Assembly (NCBI RefSeq): GCF_000231035.2
Contig: NZ_KI912258.1
Location: 229,969 to 276,602 of the forward strand
Reading direction: 5' to 3'
Source of the DNA: Saccharomonospora iraqiensis subsp. paurometabolica YIM 90007
GTDB lineage: Bacteria > Actinomycetota > Actinomycetes > Mycobacteriales > Pseudonocardiaceae
Length of the DNA: 46,634 nt
Shown: positions 16,824-25,466 of the stretch, piece by piece
How positions within the stretch are numbered: the stretch's first letter is position 1
Layout of the letters: every line of letters starts with the position of its first letter
Notes under the pieces: model-generated
Database searches by the model: none
What the model was told of the DNA's origin: nothing
The model's input: only the letters and a program-made list of their open reading frames with translations
Program-made: the position numbers and the translations under genes

Positions 16824-19800
16824 ATGAGTCGACGGAGATGGTCAGCTCTACCCCGCCGGAGACGCACCGGGCCGACGCCGCTGCGGCGCGGTCTGGTGCT
16901 GTTGACGGGGACGACCCTGGTCCTGGGACTCGCCGCGGCCCCGGGTCTCGGCGCTGAAGGGCAACCGAACGGTCCGCACGGACCGGAACGGGGCGCCGCC
17001 GGAAAACCCGCCGGGAACCAAGCGGGAGGCGCCACGGGCGACGGGGACGCGACGCCCTCGGTCCTGGTCTTCCACGGCCCCACCGACCAGCAGGACGACC
17101 CGGTCGCCCGCGCCGCCGAGACGTTCGGTGAGCTGGGCGCCGCCCACGACATCCGGGTGGAGACCACCACCGACCCGGCGGTGTTCACGCCCGACACGCT
17201 GCGCTCCCACCGCGGTGTGGTCTTCCTGTCCGCGCAGGGCGCCGAACTGAACAACGCCCAGGAGTCGGCGCTGCGCTCCTACGTCAGCGACGGCGGAGGC
17301 TTCCTCGGCGTCCGCGACGCGGCCACGGCCCAGGCCCGGTCCGAGTGGTTCACCGACCTCGTCGGCGCCCGCCCGGCGGGAACCCGGCCCGAGCCGGAGG
17401 AGGTCGCGGGCGTCACCGCCAGCGGGGAGAACCCACCGAACGAGACCGCGGACAAGCTCGTCGACGGCGACGACAACACCAAGTGGCTCACCTTCGGCGC
17501 GACCGGGTGGGTCACACTCGAACTCGCCGAACCGGCGGCCGTCTCGCACTACGCGCTCACCTCGGCCAACGACTTCGCCGGGCGCGACCCGAAGGACTGG
17601 ACCCTGCAGGGCTCGACGGACGGGCAGAGCTGGACCGACCTGGACCGGCGCACCGGCGAGGACTTCCCCGACCGCTTCCAGACGCGGGAGTTCCGCTTCG
17701 ACAACGAGGACTCCTACCGCCACTACCGGCTCGACATCACCGCCAACGACGGCGAGGACGCCACCCAGCTCGCCGGGATCGAGCTGTACACGTCCGACGC
17801 GACCCCGCCGCCGGACGCCGGTCGCGAACCGCAGGAGGCCACGGTCAGCGTGGTGGACCGGCGGCACCCGGCCACCGAGGACCTGCCCGCCACCTGGACC
17901 CGCACCGACGTGTGGCCGAACTGGGGGACCAACCCGACCGGGTCGGTGCACACCGTGGCGCAGGTGCAGGAGCACACCTACGACGCGGGCCGGGACGGCA
18001 ACGGCGCGTTCCACCCGATCTCCTGGTGTCACGACTACCAGGGCGGCCGGTCGTTCTACACCGGAATGGGCGGCACGGCGGCCTCCTACGACGAGGAGCA
18101 GTTCCGCTCCCACCTGCTCGGCGCGCTGCGCTGGACCACCGGGCTGGTGCGCGGTGACTGTCAGGCCACCGTCGCCGACAACTACGAGGTCGAGCGGCTC
18201 AGCGGCACCAATGCCGAGGGCGGGCTCGACCAGCACGGCGAGATGCACGGGCTGACCGTCGCCGACGACGGGACGGTGTTCTACGTCGGCAAGGCCGCGT
18301 GCGCCTCCGGCCCGGTCCCGGACTGGGAGGACGAGAACGTCGGCCTCGGCTGCGGCACCATCCACCAGTGGGACCCCGAAACCGAGCAGGTCAGCCACCT
18401 GACCACGCTGGAGGTGTTCGGCAACCGCGGCAGCGGGGACGAGCTCGTCAAGACCGAGGAGGGCCTGCTCGGCATGGCGCTGGACCCCTCCTTCGCCGAC
18501 AACGGCTGGATGTACGTGTACTGGATGCCGTACGGCTCGATCGACACGGACGAGCGGATCGGCAAGCGCACGGTGTCCCGGTTCACCTACGACCACGCCA
18601 CGTCCACGATCGACAAGGCCAGTCGCGTCGACCTGCTGCAGTGGGACACCCAGATCCACAGCTGCTGCCACGCCGGCGGCGGGATGGACTTCGACGACGC
18701 GGGCAACCTCTACATCGCCACCGGGGACAGCAACTCCTCCCGCGGCTCGCAGGGGTACTCGGGCAACAACTGGACCGAGGACTACAAGGGAGTGTCCTTC
18801 CAGGACGCCCGTCGGACGTCGGGCAACACCAACGACCTCAACGGCAAGATCCTCCGGATCCACCCGGAGCCCGACGGCAGCTACACCATCCCCGAGGGCA
18901 ACCTCTTCCCGGAGGCCGAGGACCCGGGGGACAAGACCCGCCCGGAGATCTACGTGATGGGCGTGCGCAACCCGGCGCGCATCCAGATCGACGACAAGCA
19001 CGACTGGCTGACCGCGGCCTGGGTGGGCCCGGACGCGTTCAACCCGAGCCCGGAACTCGGCCCGGCCAAGTACGAGACCGCCACGATCATCACCTCGGCG
19101 GGTAACCAGGGCTGGCCGTACTGCATGGGCGACAAGCAGCCCTACCGCGACCGCAGCAACACCGACGCCTCGGTGCTGACCGGCTGGTACGACTGCGACG
19201 ATCTGAAGAACACCTCCCCCCGCAACACCGGGCTGGTCGACATCCCGGACGCACGCAGCAACATGATCTGGTACTCGCCACACGGCGGCGGTCCGGTCTT
19301 CCCAGACCGGGGGGACGGCAGCGGGGTGCCGAGTTACGTGCAGGAGGAGGCCACCTACACCCAGCCGTACCTCACCGGCGGCTCCCAGGCGATCATGTCG
19401 GGACCGACCTACCACCGCTCGGAGACCGACACCGACAGCGGGGTGGCCTGGCCCGCCCACTGGGACGGCAAGTGGCTCATCGGGGACCAGTCCAACCCGA
19501 ACAACCGGGTGGCGGTGACCGTGGACCCGGACACCGTCGACGAGGCGGCGCCGCCGCTGTACGCCGAGGACCTCCGCGACATCATCCCGATGGGTGGCGG
19601 GGACCGCGAGCTGCAGAGCTGGATGGACGCCGACTTCGGTCCGGACGGCGCCCTCTACATGATCGACTACGGGGGCGGGTTCTTCAGCCTCAGCGACAAC
19701 CAGAAGCTGATCCGCGTCACCTACACCGGTGGCGCCCCGACCCCGCGGCCGCAGGTGGAGGCGACGGCCGTGCAGGGCTCGCCGTTGACCATGGCGTTCA

Positions 19801-20882
19801 CCGGTGCGCGGTCCGGCGGCGTGTCCTACGAGTGGGACTTCGGCGACGGAGCCACCTCCACGGAGGCGAACCCGCGGCACACCTACGCCGCGACGGGCAC
19901 CTACACCGCCACGCTCACGGTGACCTACGCGGACGGGGAGACGGCGACCACCAGCACCGAGGTCACCGTCTCCTGCGCCGTGCCCGACGACCGCGCCACG
20001 GTGTGGATGCGCGACGCCGACAGCGGGGTCGCCAACGCCGGGGTCGGTGGCGGCTGCACGATCAACGACCTGATCGACGACGAGGGCACCTGGGACACCC
20101 ACGGCGCGTTCGTCGACCACGTGAACGAGGTCGCGAACAGGCTCCGCGCCGACGGCGTGATCAGCGGCAAGGAGAAGGGCATGCTGACCCGGACCGCCGC
20201 GAGGTCGGACATCGGCAAGAAGGGCGACTCCGGCTACGAGCACCTCTTCGACGGCACGGCAGGCTCCCTCGAAGGCTGGCGGCAGGCGCCCAGCGGGCAC
20301 TTCGAGATCACCGACGAGGGATCGCTGCGCAGCTCCGGCGGGATGGGGATGCTCTGGTACGCCGCCGAGGAGTTCGGGGACTTCTCCCTGAAGCTCCGGT
20401 TCCGCGACGTGGCCCCGGAGGGACACCGGGCCAACAGCGGTGTCTTCGTCCGCTTCCCCGACCCGCGCACCCCGCTGGAGGAACGGCCCGAGGGCTGCTC
20501 GACCCAGGGTGCGGCACGGACCTCGCAGGCGTGGGTCGCCGTCTACTGCGGACAGGAGGTGCAGATCTACGACGGCGAGTCCGGGGAACCGCAGAAGACC
20601 GGGTCGATCTACAACTTCGACCCCGTCGACCTGGCCGACTCCGGTGCCACGCCGAAGGGGGAGTGGAACGACTACGAGATCCGGGTCGTCGACCAGCAGT
20701 ACACCATCCTCCGGAACGGTGAGGTGATCAACGAGTTCGACAACGGCCCGGGTAAGGACTCGCTGCGGGACGGTGACCCGCCGACCGGTGAGCGGCAATT
20801 CGCCCGCGGGTTCGTCGGTCTGCAGAACCACGGGAACAACGACCTCATCGAGTTCCGCAACATCCGCGTCCGGACGCTGTGA
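16824..20882 (+). CDS. giant secreted protein: ThuA-like + discoidin (F5/8 C) + sorbosone/glucose dehydrogenase propeller + PKD + DUF1080
   Basis: 1352 aa from ATG 16824 with AAGGAG upstream. The signal peptide is a poly-Arg n-region plus a Leu/Gly core to about residue 44. The ThuA-like (DUF1037) domain begins near 77 (VLVFHGPTDQQ, RGVVFLSAQGAELN) and is interrupted by a discoidin domain at about 195-325 (KLVDGDDNTKWLTF). It resumes with ATWTRTDVWPNWGTNP, HPISWCHDYQGGRSFY and HLLGALRWTTG. Next is a six-bladed glucose/sorbosone-dehydrogenase-like propeller (about 474-970; EEGLLGMALDPSFADNGW, HAGGGMDFDDAGNLYIATGD). A PKD domain follows (978-1050; YEWDFGDG), then a GCTINDLID module (1050-1133) also present in the next protein, and a C-terminal DUF1080/concanavalin-like domain (YEHLFDG...GW). 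It probably acts on extracellular sugars; substrate unknown. Confidence 0.9.
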   Translation: MSRRRWSALPRRRRTGPTPLRRGLVLLTGTTLVLGLAAAPGLGAEGQPNGPHGPERGAAGKPAGNQAGGATGDGDATPSVLVFHGPTDQQDDPVARAAETFGELGAAHDIRVETTTDPAVFTPDTLRSHRGVVFLSAQGAELNNAQESALRSYVSDGGGFLGVRDAATAQARSEWFTDLVGARPAGTRPEPEEVAGVTASGENPPNETADKLVDGDDNTKWLTFGATGWVTLELAEPAAVSHYALTSANDFAGRDPKDWTLQGSTDGQSWTDLDRRTGEDFPDRFQTREFRFDNEDSYRHYRLDITANDGEDATQLAGIELYTSDATPPPDAGREPQEATVSVVDRRHPATEDLPATWTRTDVWPNWGTNPTGSVHTVAQVQEHTYDAGRDGNGAFHPISWCHDYQGGRSFYTGMGGTAASYDEEQFRSHLLGALRWTTGLVRGDCQATVADNYEVERLSGTNAEGGLDQHGEMHGLTVADDGTVFYVGKAACASGPVPDWEDENVGLGCGTIHQWDPETEQVSHLTTLEVFGNRGSGDELVKTEEGLLGMALDPSFADNGWMYVYWMPYGSIDTDERIGKRTVSRFTYDHATSTIDKASRVDLLQWDTQIHSCCHAGGGMDFDDAGNLYIATGDSNSSRGSQGYSGNNWTEDYKGVSFQDARRTSGNTNDLNGKILRIHPEPDGSYTIPEGNLFPEAEDPGDKTRPEIYVMGVRNPARIQIDDKHDWLTAAWVGPDAFNPSPELGPAKYETATIITSAGNQGWPYCMGDKQPYRDRSNTDASVLTGWYDCDDLKNTSPRNTGLVDIPDARSNMIWYSPHGGGPVFPDRGDGSGVPSYVQEEATYTQPYLTGGSQAIMSGPTYHRSETDTDSGVAWPAHWDGKWLIGDQSNPNNRVAVTVDPDTVDEAAPPLYAEDLRDIIPMGGGDRELQSWMDADFGPDGALYMIDYGGGFFSLSDNQKLIRVTYTGGAPTPRPQVEATAVQGSPLTMAFTGARSGGVSYEWDFGDGATSTEANPRHTYAATGTYTATLTVTYADGETATTSTEVTVSCAVPDDRATVWMRDADSGVANAGVGGGCTINDLIDDEGTWDTHGAFVDHVNEVANRLRADGVISGKEKGMLTRTAARSDIGKKGDSGYEHLFDGTAGSLEGWRQAPSGHFEITDEGSLRSSGGMGMLWYAAEEFGDFSLKLRFRDVAPEGHRANSGVFVRFPDPRTPLEERPEGCSTQGAARTSQAWVAVYCGQEVQIYDGESGEPQKTGSIYNFDPVDLADSGATPKGEWNDYEIRVVDQQYTILRNGEVINEFDNGPGKDSLRDGDPPTGERQFARGFVGLQNHGNNDLIEFRNIRVRTL

Positions 20883-20909
20883 CTCCGGACCGAGGAGAGG
20901 GACGAGCTG

Positions 20910-22808
20910 ATGTATCCACGACCAGGCATGTCCGCGCCCGCGGCGACGCGGGGTGGCCCCGCCCGGCTGGCGGCACACGCACGGCGGGCGGCGGTGACAC
21001 TGCTCGGCGTGCTCGTCGCGGCGCTGTGGCTGGCTCCGGCCTCGGCCACCGAGCGCACCGACGACTCCGGCACGACGAGGGGTGACGCGGCGGCCGCGCA
21101 GGAACAGGTGCTGACCTGGACCGCCGACGACCGGATCGACCGATACGCGTCCGCACCGGAGACGGCGACCGCGGGCACGGCGACGATCGTGTTCGAGAAC
21201 AGCGTCGACACCGGCAACACCACCGGGGTGGCGCACACCCTGACGTTCGACACCACCACCCCCGGCTACAACCACGACGTGGACCTCAACATCGTGGCCA
21301 GCCCGTTCGACGCGAACGAGGGCAGACACGAGGCGCAGGTGGAGCTCACCCCGGGCACCTACCGCTACATCTGCGACATGCCCGGCCACGGGCAGATGAC
21401 CGGCGAACTCGTCGTCACGGAGTCCGGGGACGTCGACACCACGCCGCCGGAAGTCACCGCGGAGGTGACCGGCGAGCGCGACGATGATGGCGCCTATGTC
21501 GGCCCGGCGACGGTGGAGCTGACGGCGACGGACGACTCCGGCGTGGCCGGCGTCGAGTACGAACTCGACGACACCGGGTTCCGGGACTACTCGGAACCGG
21601 TCACCGTCGAGGAGCCGGGCGACCACTCGGTGCAGTACCGCGCCACCGACACCGCGGGCAACACGTCGTCGGTGGGGTCGGTGTCGTTCACGGTGATCGA
21701 GCCCGCGCCCGGCGACACCACGCCGCCGGAGGTCTCGGCGGAGGTGACCGGCGAGCAGGACGCCGGGGAGAACTACCTCGACTCGGCCACGGTGACGGTG
21801 ACGGCCACCGACACCGATTCCGGAGTGGCCTCGGTGGAGTACGCGCTGAACGACGCGCCCTTCACCGCGTACGACAACCCGGTGACCGTGGACGAACCCG
21901 GTGACCACACGGTGCGCTACCGGGCCACGGACGAGGCGGGGAACACCTCGCAGGTGGGGTCGGTGTCGTTCACCGTGGTCGAGCCGCCACCGGAGGACAC
22001 GGCGCCGCCGGAGGTCGGTGCCGAGGTGAACGGTGAACAGGACGCCGACGGTGCCTACGTGGGCTCGGCCACGGTGACGGTCACCGCCACCGATGCCGAC
22101 TCCGGCGTGGCCTCGGTCGAGTACGCGCTCGGCGACGGGGCGTTCGAGCCCTATGCCGATCCGATCGTGGTCAACGCCGCGGGCGAGCACACCGTGCGGT
22201 ACCGGGCCTCGGACAACGCGGGGAACACCTCGCAGGTGAGCTCGGTGTCGTTCACCGTGGTGGAGCCCGCGCCGGAGGACACCGTGCCGCCGGAGGTCTC
22301 GGCGGAGGTGACCGGCGAGCGGGACGCCGACGGTGCCTACGTCGGTTCGGCGACGGTGTCGGTGTCGGCCACGGACGCCGACTCCGGCGTCGCCGCGGTC
22401 GAGTACGCCGTCAACGACGGTGAATACCGGCTCTACGAGGGGCCGGTGACCCTCGACCGGCCGGGCGGGTACACCGTGGCCTTCCGCGCCACCGACAACG
22501 CGGAGAACACGGCCTCCGGTGACGTCTCGTTCACCGTCGTCGCCGGCGGGGACGACGCCTGCCCGGACTCGGACACCCGGGACACCGTCGTGATCGGTGA
22601 CCACGACACCGGTGTGGCCAATGTGGACACCAGGAACGGCTGCACGATCAACGACCTGATCGACGAGGACGCCGGGTACGCCAACCACGGCGCGTTCGTC
22701 GACCACGTCTCGACGGTGGCCGACGAGCTCGCCGAGGCGGGCATTATCGAGAAGCGGGACAAGGGACGCCTCGTGCGTGCCGCCGCCCGCTCCGACGTGG
22801 GCAAGTGA
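20910..22808 (+). CDS. secreted cupredoxin with four Ig-like (OmpL47-type) repeats and GCTINDLID C-terminal module
   Basis: 632 aa from ATG 20910, 27 bp after the previous stop. Signal peptide to about residue 46 (VTLLGVLVAALWLAPASA). A plastocyanin-like domain at about 65-170 has the copper ligands: His in VAHTLTF, then Cys, His and Met in YICDMPGHGQM. Residues 176-545 hold four repeats of about 95 aa (TPPEV.AEV.GE, DSGVA.VEY, AGNTS.V.SVSFTV), known as the OmpL47-type beta domain. The C-terminus (about 551-632) repeats the module found in the preceding protein: NGCTINDLID, HGAFVDHV, then KGRLVRAAARSDVGK. With the laccase it suggests extracellular copper redox chemistry, the cupredoxin perhaps passing electrons; inference. 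Confidence 0.88.
   Translation: MYPRPGMSAPAATRGGPARLAAHARRAAVTLLGVLVAALWLAPASATERTDDSGTTRGDAAAAQEQVLTWTADDRIDRYASAPETATAGTATIVFENSVDTGNTTGVAHTLTFDTTTPGYNHDVDLNIVASPFDANEGRHEAQVELTPGTYRYICDMPGHGQMTGELVVTESGDVDTTPPEVTAEVTGERDDDGAYVGPATVELTATDDSGVAGVEYELDDTGFRDYSEPVTVEEPGDHSVQYRATDTAGNTSSVGSVSFTVIEPAPGDTTPPEVSAEVTGEQDAGENYLDSATVTVTATDTDSGVASVEYALNDAPFTAYDNPVTVDEPGDHTVRYRATDEAGNTSQVGSVSFTVVEPPPEDTAPPEVGAEVNGEQDADGAYVGSATVTVTATDADSGVASVEYALGDGAFEPYADPIVVNAAGEHTVRYRASDNAGNTSQVSSVSFTVVEPAPEDTVPPEVSAEVTGERDADGAYVGSATVSVSATDADSGVAAVEYAVNDGEYRLYEGPVTLDRPGGYTVAFRATDNAENTASGDVSFTVVAGGDDACPDSDTRDTVVIGDHDTGVANVDTRNGCTINDLIDEDAGYANHGAFVDHVSTVADELAEAGIIEKRDKGRLVRAAARSDVGK
21430..22548 (+). repeat. four tandem ~285-bp coding repeats
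   Basis: These encode the four Ig-like domains of the cupredoxin protein. Units 2-4 are the most alike, with near-identical stretches around the DSGVASVEYAL and QVGSVSFTVVE segments, indicating recent duplication or gene conversion. Confidence 0.75.
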
Positions 22809-22837
22809 TCAGCTGTCGGTGAGTGACACGCGTGGGG

Positions 22838-22859
22838 CGCCCCGGATCCGTCCGGGGCG
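22838..22859 (+). terminator. rho-independent-like terminator of the copper operon
   Basis: CGCCCCGGA and TCCGGGGCG pair as a perfect 9-bp stem with a 4-nt loop, followed by TCCTTTC. It starts 30 bp after the cupredoxin stop. Confidence 0.7.
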
Positions 22860-22889
22860 TCCTTTCGCTCGCTCGCGGATGCGGGGGCG

Positions 22890-23155
22890 TCACAACCGGT
22901 CCTCGCGCAGCTCGTGGAGAACCGACTGTGTCGACCATGCACCGCTCGCCGGAGGGGGTTCCGGTAGGTGCCGGAGGCCGTCCGGGTCTGCCGCGGCAAT
23001 CAACGTGCCTCCAGCGATCGACCTGTCCCGGGCAGTCGTTGTCCGGTGCGGCGGCGCGAGCAGCGCGACGAGCTCGCCGCCATCCGTGACGTCCACCGTT
23101 ACCCCCGTTCGTACGTGTTGTGCGGCGGCCCCGGACACCGGATGCGCAGCGAGAT
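22890..23155 (-). pseudogene. Phd/YefM-like antitoxin remnant, frameshifted, no toxin partner
   Basis: The frame 23138-22890 encodes VTVDVTDGGELVALLAPP, then AGGTLIAAADPDGL, LPEPPPASG and STQSVLHELREDRL. This is the layout of prevent-host-death antitoxins (VTxxGxxVAxLxP, GxL, VLxELRxDR). The expected N-terminal ISLR element appears at about 23155 in a different frame, and no start codon precedes it; the GTG at 23138 would give a headless protein. No PIN toxin follows: 80 bp downstream is the end of the convergent cupredoxin gene. The element looks dead. Family assignment is moderate. Confidence 0.5.
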
Positions 23156-23237
23156 CCGACCGTAGCGCCGAGACTGGGCGTAAATGTAGCGCGGTACGTC
23201 GAGCTGGTCCAGTGGTCGCGAAGGGGTCGACCCCGGA

Positions 23238-23800
23238 TCACGGCCGCGCACCGGCGTCCGGGCTTTCCGGTAGCGGTGCGGCGGCCTCCGCGAGGTCGTC
23301 GAGCAGGCGGGTGGCGACCTGTTCCTCGGCGACCACCCGGTCGTGTTGCCGGATCGCCGGGGCTAGGTCCGCGTCCCACGGCGCGTCGCGCGTCGGTGAC
23401 CCGGCCCGGGAAGGGGGCTGGCACGTCGGCGCGGAGGCCGTCGAGGTAGTCGCCGGTGCCCATGCGCCACGGCCGCGCACCGGTCCGGGCCGCCACGTGC
23501 GCCACGATGCGCAGGCCCTCGCCGTCGAAGTCGCCGTGGTGGTGCAGCCGGGTACCGAGGTCCGCGGCGCGGCGCAGGGTGCAGCACCGCGCTGTTCGGC
23601 CAGCCCGACGTACACACCAGCGGCGGGTATCGGGTGCCGAACCGGCGCAGCGCCATCGCCAGGATGCTCGGATTCTCCACCACCCATATCTCCGACGGCG
23701 CCCCGGTGATCTCGCTGTCCCGGAGCTGGGCCAGCGTCAGGCTACGGGTCGGGGGCGACACGCCGGGTGGAGATGGGCCGAGGGCGGGTAGGGTGCGGGT
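23238..23800 (-). pseudogene. JetD-like (DUF2399/TIGR02679) gene fragment with two frameshifts
   Basis: Three frames read 5'-3' on the minus strand join into one C-terminal half. Frame one has SLTLAQLRDSEITG, IWVVENPSILAMALRRFG and PLVCTSGWPNSAVLHPA. After about 23570 a second frame has LHHHGDFDGEGLRIVAH and GARPWRMGTGDYLDGL. After about 23390 a third has PWDADLAPAIRQHDRVVAEE and ATRLLDDLAEAA, then stop. VVENP, CTSG.P, GDFD.EGLRI, GA.PWRM...DY and PWD..L....R.V.EE are the signature order of TIGR02679/DUF2399, related to JetD of Wadjet anti-plasmid systems, where the acidic GDFD is the toprim-like nuclease centre. The N-terminal half is absent: homology stops at the CRISPR leader. No jetABC genes are present in the window. 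Confidence 0.75.
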
Positions 23801-23805
23801 CAGAA

Positions 23806-23853
23806 GTGAATGAAAAACAGCGTCACGGCCGACATCAGTGCAGGTCATCAAGT
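23806..23853 (+). promoter_or_regulatory. CRISPR leader, array 1
   Basis: Shares AAGTGAATGAAAAAC and, directly before the first repeat, GCAGGTCATCAAGT (final T with the repeat's G) with the leaders at 27855 and 40822. Its place beside the first perfect repeat, with the degenerate repeat at the far end, sets transcription and new-spacer insertion on the left. Confidence 0.8.
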
Positions 23854-25407
23854 GTCTTCCCCGCGCATGCGGGGGTGGTCCCAGGATCTCGCCCGTCTCG
23901 CCGTCCAGCGGCGGGTCTTCCCCGCGCATGCGGGGGTGGTCCCCGGATGCACGCCCAGCTCGGCGAACTCGGGCTCGTCTTCCCCGCGCATGCGGGGGTG
24001 GTCCCCGCGGGATGCCGTGGTCAAGCGCACCGCGAAAGTCTTCCCCGCGCATGCGGGGGTGGTCCCCGGGCCCTGTCCCGCACCGCGGGGTTGGTCACGT
24101 CTTCCCCGCGCATGCGGGGGTGGTCCGCCACGGCACGCTCGGCAAGGTCCGTCAGGTACGTCTTCCCCGCGCATGCGGGGGTGGTCCGACGCCGCCGACC
24201 GGGCTGTGGAACGGGTGAACGTCTTCCCCGCGCATGCGGGGGTGGTCCCTGCTCGATCGCCACCGACTGGAGCCCGGCCGTGTCTTCCCCGCGCATGCGG
24301 GGGTGGTCCCACGGTGCCCGCGAGGATCACCAGACCGACGACGTCTTCCCCGCGCATGCGGGGGTGGTCCTGGCGATCCAGTGCCCGGACCCGGACAACG
24401 TGAGTCTTCCCCGCGCATGCGGGGGTGGTCCCCGTCAAGGCGCCGCGTCGGCCGACACCGTCGGGTCTTCCCCGCGCATGCGGGGGTGGTCCCTCCTCCA
24501 GCTCATCCGTGAGCCGGTCAATGTCGTCTTCCCCGCGCATGCGGGGGTGGTCCCTCCTCCAGCTCATCCGTGAGCCGGTCAATGTCGTCTTCCCCGCGCA
24601 TGCGGGGGTGGTCCGTACTGGGAGCTGTTCGCCTCGCGCATCGTGGAGTCTTCCCCGCGCATGCGGGGGTGGTCCCTGCGACGGAATCCATGCCGCCGGG
24701 GTGCCGTTGGTCTTCCCCGCGCATGCGGGGGTGGTCCTGTCCGCCTGAAGGGTTCCGCTACGGGCGGGAAGTCTTCCCCGCGCATGCGGGGGTGGTCCTG
24801 CGCGCTCCGGAAGAACGGCTACCTCGTGACGGTCTTCCCCGCGCATGCGGGGGTGGTCCTGACGACCGTCCGGACCGCACGCTTCAGATCGGGTCTTCCC
24901 CGCGCATGCGGGGGTGGTCCCCATGGGCATCACCCGCACCCCGGACGCCGTACGTCTTCCCCGCGCATGCGGGGGTGGTCCCGAGGTGAGACATGACGGT
25001 GCCCATCCGGTCCGGTCTTCCCCGCGCATGCGGGGGTGGTCCCTCCGAGACGGTCGCGGTGTCCCCGGGGACCGGTCTTCCCCGCGCATGCGGGGGTGGT
25101 CCCGAGTCGAGCGATTCGAGGTCGGCGGCGCGCAGGTCTTCCCCGCGCATGCGGGGGTGGTCCGGTCACTCAGCTTCTCGACACGATGTCGGGGGCGTCT
25201 TCCCCGCGCATGCGGGGGTGGTCCCTCGTGCCCAGGTTTCCGGCTCGATGAGGTGATGTCTTCCCCGCGCATGCGGGGGTGGTCCACGTCTGCGTAACGG
25301 CCCTGCTGTTCGAGGTCGGTCTTCCCCGCGCATGCGGGGGTGGTCCGGTGAAGCCCGGTACCGGCCGGATCACGCTCACGTCTTCCCCGCACATGCGGGG
25401 GTCGTCG
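23854..25407 (+). CRISPR. type I-E CRISPR array 1: 26 repeats, 25 spacers
   Basis: 28-nt repeats beginning GTCTTCCCCGC, with hairpin stem CCCCGC/GCGGGG around loop GCAT and ending GGTGGTCC, spaced 60-62 nt apart (spacers 32-34, mostly 33). The last repeat (25380-25407) is degenerate (GCACATG, GTCGTCG), marking the leader-distal end. Spacers 11 and 12 (24493-24525 and 24554-24586) are identical, a duplicated repeat-spacer unit. Spacer 18 (24921-24953) and spacer 25 (25347-25379) resemble spacers in the other arrays. The cas genes are about 6.4 kb downstream. Confidence 0.98.
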
Positions 25408-25466
25408 GTTCGGCCAGGACGAGGGCGTGGCCACTCGCCTGCCGTGAGGACGTCGCACGTGCGCGG

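Noticed and set aside
16848-22706. A 1952-codon open frame on the minus strand opposite the copper operon.
   Set aside because: Composition is Val/Gly/Arg/His-rich shadow sequence of GC-biased codons. The plus strand has recognisable domains, signal peptides and ribosome sites.
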